Shown in pieces: positions 36,793 through 46,907 of a DNA stretch of 64,000 nt. The notes below the pieces were generated by a model that saw only the letters and a program-made list of their open reading frames with translations, ran no database searches and was not told where the DNA came from. The stretch is from positions 1,784,501-1,848,500 of the forward strand of contig NZ_JACJUO010000001.1 of the NCBI RefSeq assembly GCF_014397025.1. Reading direction: 5' to 3'. How positions within the stretch are numbered: the first letter of the stretch is position 1; the number at the start of each line of letters is the position of its first letter. This stretch comes from Ochrobactrum sp. Marseille-Q0166 (lineage in GTDB: Bacteria > Pseudomonadota > Alphaproteobacteria > Rhizobiales > Rhizobiaceae). Position numbers and translations under genes: made by a program.

Positions 36793-37110
36793 ATGGCATG
36801 GATTTATCTGGCAATAGCTGGAGGCCTGGAGGTCGTATGGGCCTATTTCATGAAAAAGTCTGAGGGTTTTTCCCTTCTCACACCCAGCATTATCACCATT
36901 ATAACAATGATAGGAAGTTTTGCGTTGCTTTCCTTTGCGATGCGAACCCTTCCTCTAGGTACGGCCTACGCGATATGGACAGGCATTGGTGCAGTGGGAG
37001 CCTTTCTGGTCGGTATCTTCATTCTTGGCGAAGCTGCAAGCTTCTTCCGTATTGCAAGCGTTACACTCATTCTTGCAGGCATTATCGGATTAAAATTATC
37101 ATCTACATAA
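36793..37110 (+). CDS. gdx: guanidinium exporter Gdx (SugE), SMR family
   Basis: 105-residue small-multidrug-resistance-type protein with four helices, acting as an antiparallel dimer exchanging guanidinium for protons. The key glutamate is in [13 protein letters not shown] (E13), and [19 protein letters not shown] is the Gdx/SugE signature separating this branch from EmrE-type drug pumps. The start is ATG 36793, directly controlled by the riboswitch just upstream; longer in-frame readings run through the riboswitch and are rejected. Confidence 0.95.
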   Translation: MAWIYLAIAGGLEVVWAYFMKKSEGFSLLTPSIITIITMIGSFALLSFAMRTLPLGTAYAIWTGIGAVGAFLVGIFILGEAASFFRIASVTLILAGIIGLKLSST

Positions 37111-37113
37111 AAC

Positions 37114-37141
37114 AACAAGGGAGGCTGAAGCCTCCCTTGTT
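37114..37141. terminator. hairpin after gdx
   Basis: Perfect 13-bp stem AACAAGGGAGGCT (37114-37126) with AGCCTCCCTTGTT (37129-37141), loop GA. There is no long T-run on the plus strand. It lies between gdx and the convergent merR gene. Confidence 0.7.
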
Positions 37142-37227
37142 ATGATCTTGCATGCTCCGAGAGGCAAGTGTTCCACGGTTTAAGATGCTACGCATCACGC
37201 CTTGGAAATGTTCTTCGCCACACGGGC

Positions 37228-37767
37228 TTAACGAACCTGATCCAACAGGCGTTTACATTCCAACAGATCGAAAAGTGCCTCCTGCAAAAGGCCGCGATTG
37301 TCTTTTGACGGACGCTTTCCATCCGCTCCAATCGGGCCGTCATCCTCGCCTTTCAACAAACCAAACAGCTTCCGGGACGGCTGCGGTGCCTTGATTCCGT
37401 TTGGCAACGCCATTTCGTTATCGGCTGCGTTTTCCATAGCCTGTTTTTCAGCGGCCGCCTGCTTCTGGCGTGTAATGGCTTCGATCGCCTGTACATCGCC
37501 GTTGCCGAGGGCAATAATGAACTGGGCATTATTTTCACGCAAAAGGCGTTGCACACCTTTGATGGTATATCCCTGATCATAAAGCAGATGACGGATACCC
37601 TTAAGCAACTCCACATCCAAAGGTCGATAATAGCGACGGCCACCGCCTCGCTTCATGGGCTTGATTTGTGTAAAGCGCGTTTCCCAAAAACGCAAAACGT
37701 GCTGTGGAAGATCAAGATCCTCCGCTACTTCGCTAATAGTCCTGAATGCATCAGGGCTCTTATCCAT
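37228..37767 (-). CDS. MerR-family transcriptional regulator
   Basis: 179-residue regulator. The N-terminal winged helix-turn-helix spans about residues 8-75 ([25 protein letters not shown], then [16 protein letters not shown]). An Ala/Glu/Lys-rich region follows, and a C-terminal helical part ([18 protein letters not shown]) has no metal-binding cysteine pattern. It lies downstream of ihfA on the same strand, the conserved alphaproteobacterial plsX-fabH-ihfA-merR order. The effector is unknown. Confidence 0.93.
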   Translation of the reverse strand: MDKSPDAFRTISEVAEDLDLPQHVLRFWETRFTQIKPMKRGGGRRYYRPLDVELLKGIRHLLYDQGYTIKGVQRLLRENNAQFIIALGNGDVQAIEAITRQKQAAAEKQAMENAADNEMALPNGIKAPQPSRKLFGLLKGEDDGPIGADGKRPSKDNRGLLQEALFDLLECKRLLDQVR

Positions 37768-38138
37768 CTGCTTGCCCTTTCCAGTGGTTAGTTGGCCCTA
37801 AGGCCTCCCCTGCCAGCCCAGATAGTTCAAATGGCAATCAGTACTTCATCAGTACGAGCCATAATATCACAATAATCCAACGCCGTTTATCATAAAAAAA
37901 AGCAACGAAAAGCCCCAACTTCTCGGCTTCCCATATTAGCGGTCCGACTCGGCCTTATTAAGGATCATATAATATCAGAAATTGATAAGCACCTCTTCAG
38001 TATAGCAGGAAACATAAAATTAGGCCGTTGATAGCATTAATTGAGATCGGATGGTCAGTATGAAACGCAAAACGCCGCCCATATGAACGGGCGGCGGCAC
38101 AATAAGAAAATTGCTTATCTACAGCTTGATATGAACTC
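37768..38138. other. 371-base spacer between ihfA and merR
   Basis: AT-rich in its middle. It holds the ihfA terminator (38073-38096) and presumably a merR promoter. No supported gene. Confidence 0.6.
38073..38096 (-). terminator. ihfA terminator
   Basis: Arms CGCCGCCC (38073-38080) and GGGCGGCG (38089-38096). On the minus strand they are followed by TTTTGCG. Confidence 0.65.
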
Positions 38139-38462
38139 TTATTTTGCGCTTTTTGCTGAACGCTTCTGATGTTCCTGGAGAATACGTTGCTTCAAAACAT
38201 TGGAAGCTTTGAAGGTCATAACACGACGCGGGAGGATTGGAACTTCCTCTCCAGTCTTCGGATTACGACCGATACGCTCATTCTTGTCACGGACCTGAAA
38301 CGTCGCAAAAGACGACAGCTTTACAGTTTCTCCGTTAACGATAGCGTCACAGACCTCATCGAGGATCATCTCGACCAGAGCCGCTGATTCTGTTCTGGAC
38401 AGGCCTACCTTGCGATAAACAGCCTCTGCCAGATCAGCACGCGTGACCGTCTTACCTCCCAT
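38139..38462 (-). CDS. ihfA: integration host factor subunit alpha
   Basis: DNA-bending nucleoid protein, 107 residues, partner of IhfB. Conserved parts are [21 protein letters not shown], the [20 protein letters not shown] arm base and the [16 protein letters not shown] beta-arm with the intercalating proline. The start at ATG 38462 ([10 protein letters not shown]) is preferred over an in-frame extension to 38525, because it matches the family N-terminus and has AGGCAGG upstream. Confidence 0.96.
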   Translation of the reverse strand: MGGKTVTRADLAEAVYRKVGLSRTESAALVEMILDEVCDAIVNGETVKLSSFATFQVRDKNERIGRNPKTGEEVPILPRRVMTFKASNVLKQRILQEHQKRSAKSAK

Positions 38463-38544
38463 AACCGAACCTGCCTGGTTAGTGTTTGAACAGATAATAT
38501 CCTTAAGTGACAGGAGGTTACACAAATAAAAGTGGTTCGGTCAA

Positions 38545-38564
38545 GCCGCGAGTTTCCTCGCGGC
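38545..38564 (-). other. hairpin between fabH and ihfA
   Basis: GCCGCGAG (38545-38552) with CTCGCGGC (38557-38564), loop TTTC. There is no T-run on the minus strand, so it is an attenuator or RNA-processing hairpin rather than a full terminator. Confidence 0.55.
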
Positions 38565-38579
38565 CTATCAAATTTCCAA

Positions 38580-39551
38580 TTACCAGCGCAACAGAACCGC
38601 ACCCCATGTAAATCCGCCACCCATTGCCTCGAGAAGAACGAGGTCTCCCTTCTTGATGCGACCGTCGGCTACGGCAGTTGCAAGGGCAAGAGGAACAGAT
38701 GCGGCGGAGGTATTTCCGTGGCGATCGACCGTGATTACAACTTTTTCCTCGGCAATATTGAGCTTTTTTGCCGATGCATCAATGATGCGCTTGTTTGCCT
38801 GATGTGGGACGAACCAATCAATATCATCAGCGGTCAGCCCGGTTTCGGAGAAAGAAGCTTCAATAACGTCGGTAATCATGCCCACTGCATGTTTGAAGAC
38901 CTCACGACCTTCCATGCGCAGATGACCCACCGTTTGCGTGGTAGACGGTCCGCCATCAACAAAAAGCTTCTCTTTGTGATTACCATCAGAGCGAAGATTC
39001 GCTGTCAGAATACCACGATCTGACGTCAGGCCTTTCCCTTCCGACGACTCGAGTACAATCGCGCCAGCGCCATCACCAAAAAGCACGCACGTGGTGCGGT
39101 CTTCCCAATCGAGAATGCGAGAGAAAGTTTCTGAGCCGATAACCAGAACGCGTTTTGCCAAGCCACCACGAATATAAAGATCCGCCGTGGTTATTGCATA
39201 GATGAAGCCACTGCAAACTGCCTGCAAGTCGAAGGCAAAGCCTGTCGTGATGCCCAATTCTCGCTGAATTTCAACAGCGCTCGCAGGAAAAGTGTGGTTT
39301 GGAGTCGATGTCGCAACCAGAACCAGATCAATGTCTGAAGCCTGAAGGCCAGCATTTTCCAACGCTGCGCGCGCGGCATCAGCACCAAGGGAAACAGTTG
39401 TTTCGCCCTCACCTGCAATATGACGCTGACGGATACCCGTACGCTGAACAATCCATTCGTCAGAGGTTTCAATAACACCCTCAAAATCGGAGTTCTTCAT
39501 GATCCGCTTGGGGAGAGCAGATCCTATTCCTCTTACGACAGATCTTATCAT
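38580..39551 (-). CDS. fabH: beta-ketoacyl-ACP synthase III
   Basis: Condensing enzyme that starts fatty acid synthesis from acetyl-CoA and malonyl-ACP. It is 323 residues. The catalytic triad is Cys113 (LQAVCSGF), the His of [11 protein letters not shown] and the Asn of RHGNTSAAS. The signature [18 protein letters not shown] is near the N-terminus. The start is ATG 39551 ([10 protein letters not shown]), with CAGGAAAA upstream; the reading to 39599 is rejected. It follows plsX on the same strand. Confidence 0.96.
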   Translation of the reverse strand: MIRSVVRGIGSALPKRIMKNSDFEGVIETSDEWIVQRTGIRQRHIAGEGETTVSLGADAARAALENAGLQASDIDLVLVATSTPNHTFPASAVEIQRELGITTGFAFDLQAVCSGFIYAITTADLYIRGGLAKRVLVIGSETFSRILDWEDRTTCVLFGDGAGAIVLESSEGKGLTSDRGILTANLRSDGNHKEKLFVDGGPSTTQTVGHLRMEGREVFKHAVGMITDVIEASFSETGLTADDIDWFVPHQANKRIIDASAKKLNIAEEKVVITVDRHGNTSAASVPLALATAVADGRIKKGDLVLLEAMGGGFTWGAVLLRW

Positions 39552-39626
39552 CGCTTTTTCCTGTCCTAGTTGACCGATGCCGACATAGCTGACGGTCAAA
39601 ATTCATACCCTTTTGCGGGCTAATTA

Positions 39627-40685
39627 TCATTTAGTCGCTTCGTTGCCGTCATTGTTCGAAGCATGCGGATGGCTATGGTGGAAATGCGCCAAGTCCGCCT
39701 CAATTTTCTCAAGGAGGCGGTTTCGAACCATGTCGTAACCGACCTCAACCGCCGAACAGAAACCTTCTGCCGTTGCGCTGCCGTGACTCTTGATCACGAC
39801 ACCGCTCAATCCGAGCAGGACGCCGCCATTGACCTTATTGGGGTCCATCTTTTCACGAATCCGATCAAATGCACCTTTTGCGAAGATATAGCCAATCTTA
39901 GCGAGCAAAGTTCGGCTCATAGCTTGGCGCAGCATTTGCGCCATCTGCCGTGCGGTCCCTTCGGCGGTTTTGAGCGCGATATTGCCGGTAAAGCCTTCGG
40001 TAACGACCACATCAACCGTACCCTTGCCAATGTCATTACCCTCCACAAAGCCCGCATATTGCAGGCCGTCGAGGGGAATGTCGCGCAGAATCTGTCCCGC
40101 TTCCTTGATCTCATCAAGTCCTTTGACTTCTTCGGTACCGACATTAAGAAGGCCGACGGTTGGTTTGCGCACTTCAAACAGCGCACGTGCCATTCCCGCT
40201 CCCATAACGGCATAATCTACTAGCTGTCGTGCATCAGCGCCAATGGTTGCGCCGATGTCGAGAACAATACTCTCGCCACGAAGTGTCGGCCATATGCCAG
40301 CAATCGCCGGACGTTCAACATCAGACATCATGCGCAGGCAGAATTTGGACATGGCCATCAATGCCCCGGTATTACCGGCCGAAACACAAACATCCGCATC
40401 GCCGGTTTTGACGGCTTCGATTGCCTGCCACATGGAGGATTTACCCCGGCCGGCGCGCAGTGCCTGGCTTGGCTTATCATCCATTTTGATCGCAACCTGA
40501 CTGGCACGAAACTCAGACGCCGCCTGAAGATTCGGATATCGTGCCAATACAGGCTCAACCTGGCCGGCCAAACCAAAGAAGATAAACCGGATATCAGGAT
40601 GACGCTCAAGCGCCTTCGCAGCACCAGGGATGACCACTTCAGGGCCAAAATCACCGCCCATGGCGTCAATCGAAATTTTTATCAC
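39627..40685 (-). CDS. plsX: phosphate acyltransferase PlsX
   Basis: Peripheral membrane enzyme making acyl-phosphate from acyl-ACP for phospholipid synthesis. It is 352 residues. The N-terminal [29 protein letters not shown] and [19 protein letters not shown] are family motifs. The start is GTG 40685 with AGGA twelve bases upstream. The C-terminus extends with a His/Asn-rich tail ([15 protein letters not shown]). Confidence 0.96.
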   Translation of the reverse strand: MIKISIDAMGGDFGPEVVIPGAAKALERHPDIRFIFFGLAGQVEPVLARYPNLQAASEFRASQVAIKMDDKPSQALRAGRGKSSMWQAIEAVKTGDADVCVSAGNTGALMAMSKFCLRMMSDVERPAIAGIWPTLRGESIVLDIGATIGADARQLVDYAVMGAGMARALFEVRKPTVGLLNVGTEEVKGLDEIKEAGQILRDIPLDGLQYAGFVEGNDIGKGTVDVVVTEGFTGNIALKTAEGTARQMAQMLRQAMSRTLLAKIGYIFAKGAFDRIREKMDPNKVNGGVLLGLSGVVIKSHGSATAEGFCSAVEVGYDMVRNRLLEKIEADLAHFHHSHPHASNNDGNEATK

Positions 40686-40807
40686 TCTTGATTAATCCTG
40701 TGCGATCCCTCGCCCCCAAATCTTCTTTTTAAAAAAGAGAGGGCTTTTCCGCGAAAATAGAGTTTTTCCGGGTGTGTACAACCAAATTCTCTCAAGTATC
40801 CGTTAAA

Positions 40808-41365
40808 TCACGGCTTCTTAGACCAATCCGAGAGTTTTGCAAAAGGCGAATCGGGTTTATCTCCGTCTTCCATATCGCCAAAAACAATTGGCTCCACCTC
40901 GTCCGGCAGCCCCGGCTTGCGTGGATAAGGATCAAGTGCGAGTTCAAAAAACTCTTCCGCCACTGCTCCCAAATCAATCCTGTCACCAACAAATGTTTCT
41001 GGAATGTCTGCACCTTCTGCATCAAGCAGCAACTCGCCACTTTCGTCGAGTTGCACTTTTGCAAGTCGGGAATCTTCAGGCACAAAAATTGTATCAATGT
41101 CTTCGTCGATCATTGCATCGAGCGGCTCAAGTGTCGCTACACAAGACTGCACGACTTCTGCTTTGATGGTACCGCGGACGCGAATGCCCCGCTTCTTCCA
41201 TGGTGTCAGCAAAAACTCAGCATCAAAGGATTTCACAGACTGCAAACCATGCGCAACACTCAATGCCGCTCTTTCCTTTTCATTCGTCCCAATCTTCACC
41301 GTAAGACCTTTGTGGGGCAGGTGCAGAACCGGAACGGGATAGGTCAGCGCCGGTTTATCAGTCAT
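40808..41365 (-). CDS. DUF177 (YceD-like) protein
   Basis: 185-residue protein of the YceD/DUF177 family, whose members are linked to accumulation of 23S rRNA and are often encoded beside rpmF or plsX. Visible segments are VVQSCVATLEPL, the acidic middle (DEDIDTIFVPED) and DLGAVAEEFFELALDPYPRKPG. Only one cysteine of the usual metal-binding pattern is seen. The start is ATG 41365 (MTDKPALTYP), overlapping the upstream gene by eight bases. It precedes plsX. Confidence 0.85.
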   Translation of the reverse strand: MTDKPALTYPVPVLHLPHKGLTVKIGTNEKERAALSVAHGLQSVKSFDAEFLLTPWKKRGIRVRGTIKAEVVQSCVATLEPLDAMIDEDIDTIFVPEDSRLAKVQLDESGELLLDAEGADIPETFVGDRIDLGAVAEEFFELALDPYPRKPGLPDEVEPIVFGDMEDGDKPDSPFAKLSDWSKKP

Positions 41366-41945
41366 TATCGTCAGCCTTTTTCTTATTATCAGTTGGTGTA
41401 AACACCATATCTTCAACATTTATAAAGGAAATATTCCCTGCTGCCAAAGCACCGTCATCCATTTCTGTGAGCAAATCTCTGCACGAGAACATATAGGAAC
41501 TCAGATGGTGAGAGTGTGGCCAAAATTCGAGCTCGGGTTGGATGTTTCTTGTCAAAGCAGCCGCAAGAGCTTCGTGATCATTGGAATCTAACGCCGCACC
41601 ATAAGAACTCACCCGACCATAAAACATGCGTGCAAGCTTCTTGATACGCTTTGGCACGCTTTGATCACCGATTCCCAATTCTCGCAGGGAATGATCAACA
41701 TCCTTGAAAAATTCATCAGCGATGTCTTGTGCAAGCGACATCAACGCTGGCTGCGCACCCTTCATGCGATGAAAGGTGAGAAAAATATGAACTGAAAGCA
41801 TTTCATAGCGGCCAAGTGGCGTGTCAGGCACTTGAAATTCTGAATAAAACCACTTTTGCCGCGCCGCCGCCACGATCGTCTCGTAAACGCGAAGCACAAC
41901 TGTCTCATTTGCTTTTGATTTGCGGCGAAAAAGTTGAAGAATCAT
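41358..41945 (-). CDS. ubiquinol-cytochrome c chaperone (Cbp3-like)
   Basis: 195-residue protein of the Ubiq_cyt_C_chap family, related to mitochondrial CBP3, needed for cytochrome bc1 assembly. Typical regions are YETIVAAARQKWFYSEFQVPDTPLGR (in two parts here), MLSVHIFLTFHRM and RELGIGDQSVPKRIKKLARMFYGR (split at the kinks). The start is ATG 41945 (MILQLFRRK); longer frames enter the divergent promoter. It overlaps the DUF177 gene and is divergent from bamE. Confidence 0.88.
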   Translation of the reverse strand: MILQLFRRKSKANETVVLRVYETIVAAARQKWFYSEFQVPDTPLGRYEMLSVHIFLTFHRMKGAQPALMSLAQDIADEFFKDVDHSLRELGIGDQSVPKRIKKLARMFYGRVSSYGAALDSNDHEALAAALTRNIQPELEFWPHSHHLSSYMFSCRDLLTEMDDGALAAGNISFINVEDMVFTPTDNKKKADDND

Positions 41946-42049
41946 TCTCGTACGACCGTACTTGTTGCATCCAGATGCAAGGTGGTTTACCGAAGTTCTC
42001 TCGACGGCGAAAGTGCCGCGCTGATATAGAATGTATGGAGAGGTCTTTG

Positions 42050-42559
42050 TTGCAGCGAATTTTCCCAAGCGCACGCAAACAGCGTGCCCTTCTCGCAGGC
42101 ACAGCAATTCTCTTTTCGGCGGCTCTCGTCGGATGCAACACTGCATCCACGCTAAACCCGTCCGAAACGATCACAGAGGGTTACGTGCTTGATCAGGAAG
42201 CGCTCGATTCGGTGCCTGTTGGCTCCAGTCGTGAGCAGGTTCTTCTGGCTCTTGGTACGCCATCAACTACCGCAACCTTTGATAATGAAGTGTTCTATTA
42301 CATTTCACAAAAGCGCTACCGTGCAGTGCAATTCATGAAACCCAAGATTGTTGATCGTCATATCCTTGCGGTTTACTTCGACAAGGATGGCAAAGTTCAT
42401 CATATTGCGAACTACGGTCTGCAAGACGGCAAGATCTTCGATTTTGTATCGCGCACCACGCCAACCGGCGGCAAGGATCAGACCTTCATCGGCCAGATCA
42501 TCCAGGGTGTTGCCAAGGCTCCGACATCGCTTCCGGGCGGTATGGGCGGAAACAACTGA
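42050..42559 (+). CDS. bamE: outer-membrane assembly lipoprotein BamE (SmpA/OmlA)
   Basis: Lipoprotein of the beta-barrel assembly machine. The signal peptide ends in lipobox LVGC, then an SmpA/OmlA domain (GYVLDQEALDSVPVGSSREQ, LLALGTPSTT, VFYYISQKR) and a Gly-rich tail. Two starts compete. ATG 42035 (MERSLLQRIF) has no ribosome site. TTG 42050 (MQRIFPSARK) has GGAGAGG six bases upstream and is chosen, giving 169 residues. A terminator follows. Confidence 0.88.
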   Translation: MQRIFPSARKQRALLAGTAILFSAALVGCNTASTLNPSETITEGYVLDQEALDSVPVGSSREQVLLALGTPSTTATFDNEVFYYISQKRYRAVQFMKPKIVDRHILAVYFDKDGKVHHIANYGLQDGKIFDFVSRTTPTGGKDQTFIGQIIQGVAKAPTSLPGGMGGNN

Positions 42560-42579
42560 CATCGAATACAAACGAAAAA

Positions 42580-42607
42580 AACCCCGCCTCTCGGCGGGTT
42601 TTTTTGT
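42580..42607. terminator. bidirectional terminator between bamE and hppA
   Basis: AACCCCGCC (42580-42588) with GGCGGGTT (42593-42600), loop TCTC, followed by T-run to 42607; an A-run precedes it, so it works in both directions. Confidence 0.88.
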
Positions 42608-42617
42608 TGTCCGAATA

Positions 42618-44768
42618 TCAGGCCATATGAGCAAGAACCGCAAGTAGCAAGAGGGCCACGATATTGGTGATCTTGATAGCGGGATTAACGGCTGGACCTG
42701 CTGTATCCTTGTAAGGATCGCCAACAGTATCGCCAGTCACCGAAGCCTTGTGTGCTTCCGATCCCTTCAGATGTTTCACTCCATCAGCATCAGTAAAGCC
42801 ATCTTCAAAGCTCTTCTTGGCATTATCCCAGGCACCACCGCCAGATGTCATGGATATGGCCACGAACAAACCGTTGATGATAACACCCAGCAGCGAGGCG
42901 CCGAGTGCCGCAAAAGCTGCCGCTTTGGAGCCTGATATCAGCAGCACGCCGAAATAGACGACAAGCGGCGCCAGAACCGGCAGAAGCGACGGAATAATCA
43001 TTTCCCGAATAGCCGCCTTCGTCAAAAGATCGACAGCCCGGGCATAATCCGGGCGTTCTTTTCCAGTCATGATGCCAGGCTTCTCACGGAACTGACGACG
43101 CACTTCCTGCACCACTGCGCTACCTGCCCGACCAACAGCCGTCATCGCCATACCACCGAAGAGATATGGAATGAGTCCACCAAAGATCAGACCGGCAACC
43201 ACGTAGGGATTGGAGAGCTCAAATGACACAGGCCCCATATCCGCGAAATAAGGATAGGTTTGGCCGTTGGCGGCAAAATAAGCCAGATCGTTAGAATAGG
43301 CCGCAAAGAGCACAAGAGCCCCCAGACCTGCCGATCCGATAGCATAGCCCTTGGTTACGGCCTTGGTCGTGTTGCCGACGGCATCCAGCGCATCGGTCGA
43401 CTTTCGCACTTCCGGATCAAGGCCGGCCATTTCAGCAATACCGCCGGCATTGTCTGTCACCGGACCAAAAGCATCGAGGGCCACGATCATGCCAGCAATG
43501 CCAAGCATGGCCGTAACAGCGATTGCTGTGCCAAAGAGTCCAGCAAGCTGATATGTGCTGATGATGCCGCCAACAATGACAATTGCTGGCAAAGCGGTCG
43601 ATTCGAGCGAAACAGCCAAACCCTGAATGACGTTGGTGCCGTGCCCTGTTACCGATGCCTGGGCAATCGAATTAACCGGTCGCTTGTTTGTTCCGGTGTA
43701 ATATTCGGTTATCACCACGATCAGACCAGTAACGACGAGACCAATCAAACCACAGATGAAGAGATTGGTGCCGGTAATCGACATACCTGCGACAGTGCCG
43801 ATTTCACCCCAGCCGATGGTCAACGTGTTGGCAACAGCAAGTCCCAAAACAGACAATAGACCTGTTGCAATGAGGCCCTTGTAGAGAGCGCCCATGATCG
43901 AGCCATTGACGCCGAGTTTGACAAAAAATGTGCCAGCAATCGAAGTGATGACACAAGTGCCGCAAATCGCCAGCGGATAGAGCATGACGCTTGAGAGGAC
44001 GTCTGAGCCAGTGAAGAAGATAGCCCCCAGAACCATGGTCGCAACGACCGTAACAGCGTAGGTTTCGAACAAATCCGCCGCCATGCCTGCGCAGTCACCG
44101 ACATTGTCGCCGACATTATCGGCTATGGTCGCAGGATTACGCGGATCATCTTCCGGAATGCCTGCTTCAACCTTGCCGACCAGATCGCCACCGACGTCAG
44201 CGCCCTTTGTGAAGATGCCACCGCCAAGGCGCGCAAAGATTGAAATGAGCGAAGCGCCGAAGCCAAGTGCGACAAGGGCATCGATGACGGTTCTGTCGGA
44301 AGGCGAATAGCCCATCCAGACAGTTAGAATGAAATAATAAACCGAGACCCCCAAGAGTGCGAGACCGGCCACAAGAAGCCCCGTAATGGCGCCCGATTTG
44401 AAAGCGAGTTCCAATCCACCTGCAAGACTTAACGAAGCTGCCTGCGCCGTACGCACATTTGCACGCACCGAAACATGCATCCCGATGAAGCCGGTCAACC
44501 CGGACAGGACTGCTCCGATGAGAAAGCCTATAGCAGCGGTGATCGACAACAGATACCAGACTGCCAGAAACACAACGACGCCAACAACGGAAATCGTGGT
44601 GTATTGTCGAGTGAGATAGGCTGATGCGCCTTCACGGATGGCACCAGCGATTTCCTGCATACGTGGTGTGCCCTGATCCGCCGCAAGCACAGAACGGATC
44701 GCCCATACGGCAAAAAGAACGGAAATCACACCACAGGCAATGACGAGAAGAAGAACTTCAATTCCCAT
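42618..44768 (-). CDS. hppA: membrane-bound proton-translocating pyrophosphatase
   Basis: H+-pumping inorganic pyrophosphatase, 716 residues with about 16 helices. The PPi-binding loop reads [20 protein letters not shown], followed by [19 protein letters not shown]. The loop [18 protein letters not shown] has Lys at the position that is Ala in potassium-dependent enzymes, so this is the potassium-independent class. ATG 44768 has GGGAG upstream. It stands alone, convergent with bamE. Confidence 0.96.
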   Translation of the reverse strand: MGIEVLLLVIACGVISVLFAVWAIRSVLAADQGTPRMQEIAGAIREGASAYLTRQYTTISVVGVVVFLAVWYLLSITAAIGFLIGAVLSGLTGFIGMHVSVRANVRTAQAASLSLAGGLELAFKSGAITGLLVAGLALLGVSVYYFILTVWMGYSPSDRTVIDALVALGFGASLISIFARLGGGIFTKGADVGGDLVGKVEAGIPEDDPRNPATIADNVGDNVGDCAGMAADLFETYAVTVVATMVLGAIFFTGSDVLSSVMLYPLAICGTCVITSIAGTFFVKLGVNGSIMGALYKGLIATGLLSVLGLAVANTLTIGWGEIGTVAGMSITGTNLFICGLIGLVVTGLIVVITEYYTGTNKRPVNSIAQASVTGHGTNVIQGLAVSLESTALPAIVIVGGIISTYQLAGLFGTAIAVTAMLGIAGMIVALDAFGPVTDNAGGIAEMAGLDPEVRKSTDALDAVGNTTKAVTKGYAIGSAGLGALVLFAAYSNDLAYFAANGQTYPYFADMGPVSFELSNPYVVAGLIFGGLIPYLFGGMAMTAVGRAGSAVVQEVRRQFREKPGIMTGKERPDYARAVDLLTKAAIREMIIPSLLPVLAPLVVYFGVLLISGSKAAAFAALGASLLGVIINGLFVAISMTSGGGAWDNAKKSFEDGFTDADGVKHLKGSEAHKASVTGDTVGDPYKDTAGPAVNPAIKITNIVALLLLAVLAHMA

Positions 44769-45056
44769 TTAGGCCAACTCCCATGAGCTCGTGCCAGTCA
44801 CAAGCAGACCGCACTCAATATTGGCGATGCCTGCATATATCGGCGCATTAAAGGCCCGAAAACCCCTCCCCGGGCCTACAACAGCGGCATGGAAGTGCCC
44901 GAAACCGACCATTCACCGGGCTTCTTCGGCTTCTTAATACTTTGAAAACACCGACCAGAAATTAAATAATTGGCAAAGGTTTTCGCATTTCAGCATTCGC
45001 ATTGCCGCATGCCCAACATGCGGAAGCTATCTGCAAAGGTCAAGCCGTAGTTTATA

Positions 45057-45100
45057 GCGCATCCCGAAAAGGGCAAAGTCGTTGTCGGAACAAGATGCGC
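45057..45100. repeat. REP-like palindromic element, copy 2
   Basis: Begins GCGCATCCCGAAAAGGGCAA and ends GGAACAAGATGCGC. The outer GCGCATC/GATGCGC arms pair; the centre is asymmetric. It resembles the copy at 62573-62616 in reverse orientation. Confidence 0.6.
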
Positions 45101-45171
45101 GTAAAAACAAATAGATAGAGCGGTTTCAATGATTTGGTATTCGCTGGAGCAGCTTTACTATACCAGAATGC

Positions 45172-45200
45172 AAAAAGGCCGCGATTTCTCGCAGCCTTTT
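45172..45200 (-). terminator. nusB terminator
   Basis: AAAAAGGCCGCGA pairs with TCGCAGCCTTTT (one internal mismatch), loop TTTC. On the minus strand the hairpin is followed by a T-run. It lies 25 bases after the nusB stop. Confidence 0.75.
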
Positions 45201-45224
45201 GAGAAATTGCTGAGTGGCTAAGGC

Positions 45225-45737
45225 TTATCGGCCACGCGGCTTTGCGCCACGGCTTTCGCCACGCAGTTCAAAGGCCAGACGGTCAAGCACCGCGTTAACA
45301 AGCTTTGGCTCATCTTCAGTGTAGAACGCTTTAGCAATATCGACATATTCCGAAACGATCACAGCAGTCGGCACGTCCTTGCGGGTCTGCAATTCCCAAG
45401 CACCGGCACGCAGGATGGCGCGGAGGGTCGAGTCGAGACGCGACAGCGGCCAGTCCTCGGTGAGTGCCTGATGAATCATTGGGTCAAGCTTGAGCTGGCT
45501 ATCGACAACACCGGCAACAATGGCGCGGAACCATTGTGGGTCGGCATCGAGATACTGTGTGCCATCCACTTCCTTGCCAAGACGATGGGCCTCATATTCA
45601 GCCACGACTTCCATGACGCCAGTACCGGCAACATCCATCTGGTAAAGCGCCTGCACGGCTGCAAGACGTGCAACGCCACGCTTGTTTGCAGATCGTGGTG
45701 CGTTCGGTGCAGAACGGCCTTCAGAAGAAGAAGTCAT
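45225..45737 (-). CDS. nusB: transcription antitermination factor NusB
   Basis: 170-residue all-helical RNA-binding protein acting with NusE at boxA sites in rRNA operons. Family blocks are [33 protein letters not shown] and the closing [11 protein letters not shown]. The start is ATG 45737 ([10 protein letters not shown]), with GGAG upstream, four bases after the ribH stop; a longer in-frame start inside ribH is rejected. Last gene of the riboflavin/nrdR cluster. Confidence 0.95.
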   Translation of the reverse strand: MTSSSEGRSAPNAPRSANKRGVARLAAVQALYQMDVAGTGVMEVVAEYEAHRLGKEVDGTQYLDADPQWFRAIVAGVVDSQLKLDPMIHQALTEDWPLSRLDSTLRAILRAGAWELQTRKDVPTAVIVSEYVDIAKAFYTEDEPKLVNAVLDRLAFELRGESRGAKPRGR

Positions 45738-45741
45738 CGTA

Positions 45742-46203
45742 TCAGGCTCCGAATTTCTTACGCAAATCAATCATGGTGAGCGCCGCACGGGCAGCAAAGC
45801 CACCCTTATCCTTGTCTTCGCGACGCGCACGGACCCAAGCCTGCTCGTCGTTCTCAACTGTCAGGATACCATTACCGATCGCAAGACCTTCTTCAACCGA
45901 AAGATCCGTGAGCGCGCGGCAGGACTCGTTGGCAACAATATCGAAATGATAAGTTTCACCGCGAATAACTGTGCCGAGAGCCACAAAACCATCGTAATAA
46001 GTGCCACCATTTTCCGCACCATCAAGTGCAAAAGAAATGGTCGCAGGCACTTCAAGCGCACCTGGCACCGTGACAACATCATATGTTGCTCCAGCCGCAT
46101 CAAGAGCAGCCTTCGCGCCGTCAAGAAGCGCATCGGACAGTTCTTCATAGAAACGCGCTTCAACAATGAGCAAATGCGGCGCGCGCGCCTCGTGCTTCGA
46201 CAT
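45742..46203 (-). CDS. ribH: 6,7-dimethyl-8-ribityllumazine synthase
   Basis: Condenses the ribityl-pyrimidine with dihydroxybutanone phosphate, the penultimate riboflavin step. It is 153 residues. The active-site block is [15 protein letters not shown] (His86), preceded by [11 protein letters not shown]. The position in the nusB/rib cluster matches the RibH1 type of Brucella rather than the separate RibH2. The start is ATG 46203 with GGAG eight bases upstream; an extension to 46236 is not needed. Confidence 0.95.
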   Translation of the reverse strand: MSKHEARAPHLLIVEARFYEELSDALLDGAKAALDAAGATYDVVTVPGALEVPATISFALDGAENGGTYYDGFVALGTVIRGETYHFDIVANESCRALTDLSVEEGLAIGNGILTVENDEQAWVRARREDKDKGGFAARAALTMIDLRKKFGA

Positions 46204-46298
46204 GAGAGACTCCATAGCAGAAATCGCGGACCGCAAAATCTGCGGTCAACGCCAAATTCGGAAAATGCTGTTATAGCTTTAGAATGTAGGCTCTAAGC

Positions 46299-46907
46299 TT
46301 ATTTCTGATATTGCGCAAGCCTTGCTGCGTACCGCGCGAGCTGATCGATCTCAATATTGATCCTGTCACCAGCCTTGCGATCGCCCCAAGTCGTCACTTC
46401 CAGCGAATGACGAATGAGCAGAACGTCAAAGTGGTTCCCATCGACACCATTGACTGTCAGTGAAGTGCCATCAAGCGCAACAGAGCCTTTCTGTGCAATA
46501 AAGGGTGCCAGTTCTTCCGGCGCGCGCAGCGTGAAGCGTACCGCATCGCCCTCTTCCTTCCGCTCAATAATTTCCGCCTGCCCATCAATGTGCCCGGAAA
46601 CCAGATGACCACCCATTTCGTCGCCAAGCTTGAGCGAACGTTCTAGATTTATGCGTGTACCATGTTCCCATTTTGAAATCGTGGTCAGTCGCAGTGCTTC
46701 TTCCCAGGCTTCAACTTCAAACCAACGGGCATTTGTGCCTTTTTCCGGCAGCGCCACCACGGTCAGGCACACACCAGAGCAAGCAATCGACGCACCAAGC
46801 TCAATTGTTTCAGGGTCATAGGTTGTTTCAATGCGCAGCAAAATACCTTCATTCAAAGGCTTGATACGGTCCACTTTGCCGATATCGGTGACAATCCCAG
46901 TAAACAT
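46299..46907 (-). CDS. ribE: riboflavin synthase alpha chain
   Basis: Dismutates two lumazine molecules to riboflavin. It is 202 residues in two similar beta-barrel domains: domain 1 starts MFTGIVTDIG and domain 2 is introduced by LGDEMGGHLVSGHIDG. The internal repeat is visible as IACSGVCLTV and VALDGTSLTV. ATG 46907 overlaps the ribD stop (TGATG). In some genomes it is called ribC. Confidence 0.96.
   Translation of the reverse strand: MFTGIVTDIGKVDRIKPLNEGILLRIETTYDPETIELGASIACSGVCLTVVALPEKGTNARWFEVEAWEEALRLTTISKWEHGTRINLERSLKLGDEMGGHLVSGHIDGQAEIIERKEEGDAVRFTLRAPEELAPFIAQKGSVALDGTSLTVNGVDGNHFDVLLIRHSLEVTTWGDRKAGDRINIEIDQLARYAARLAQYQK

Larger units (their letters stand above)
44769..45224. 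other. 456-base spacer upstream of hppA and downstream of nusB
   Basis: Contains GC-rich imperfect hairpins close to hppA (44850-44935), one REP-like palindrome (45057-45100) and the nusB terminator (45172-45200). No supported gene. Confidence 0.6.
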
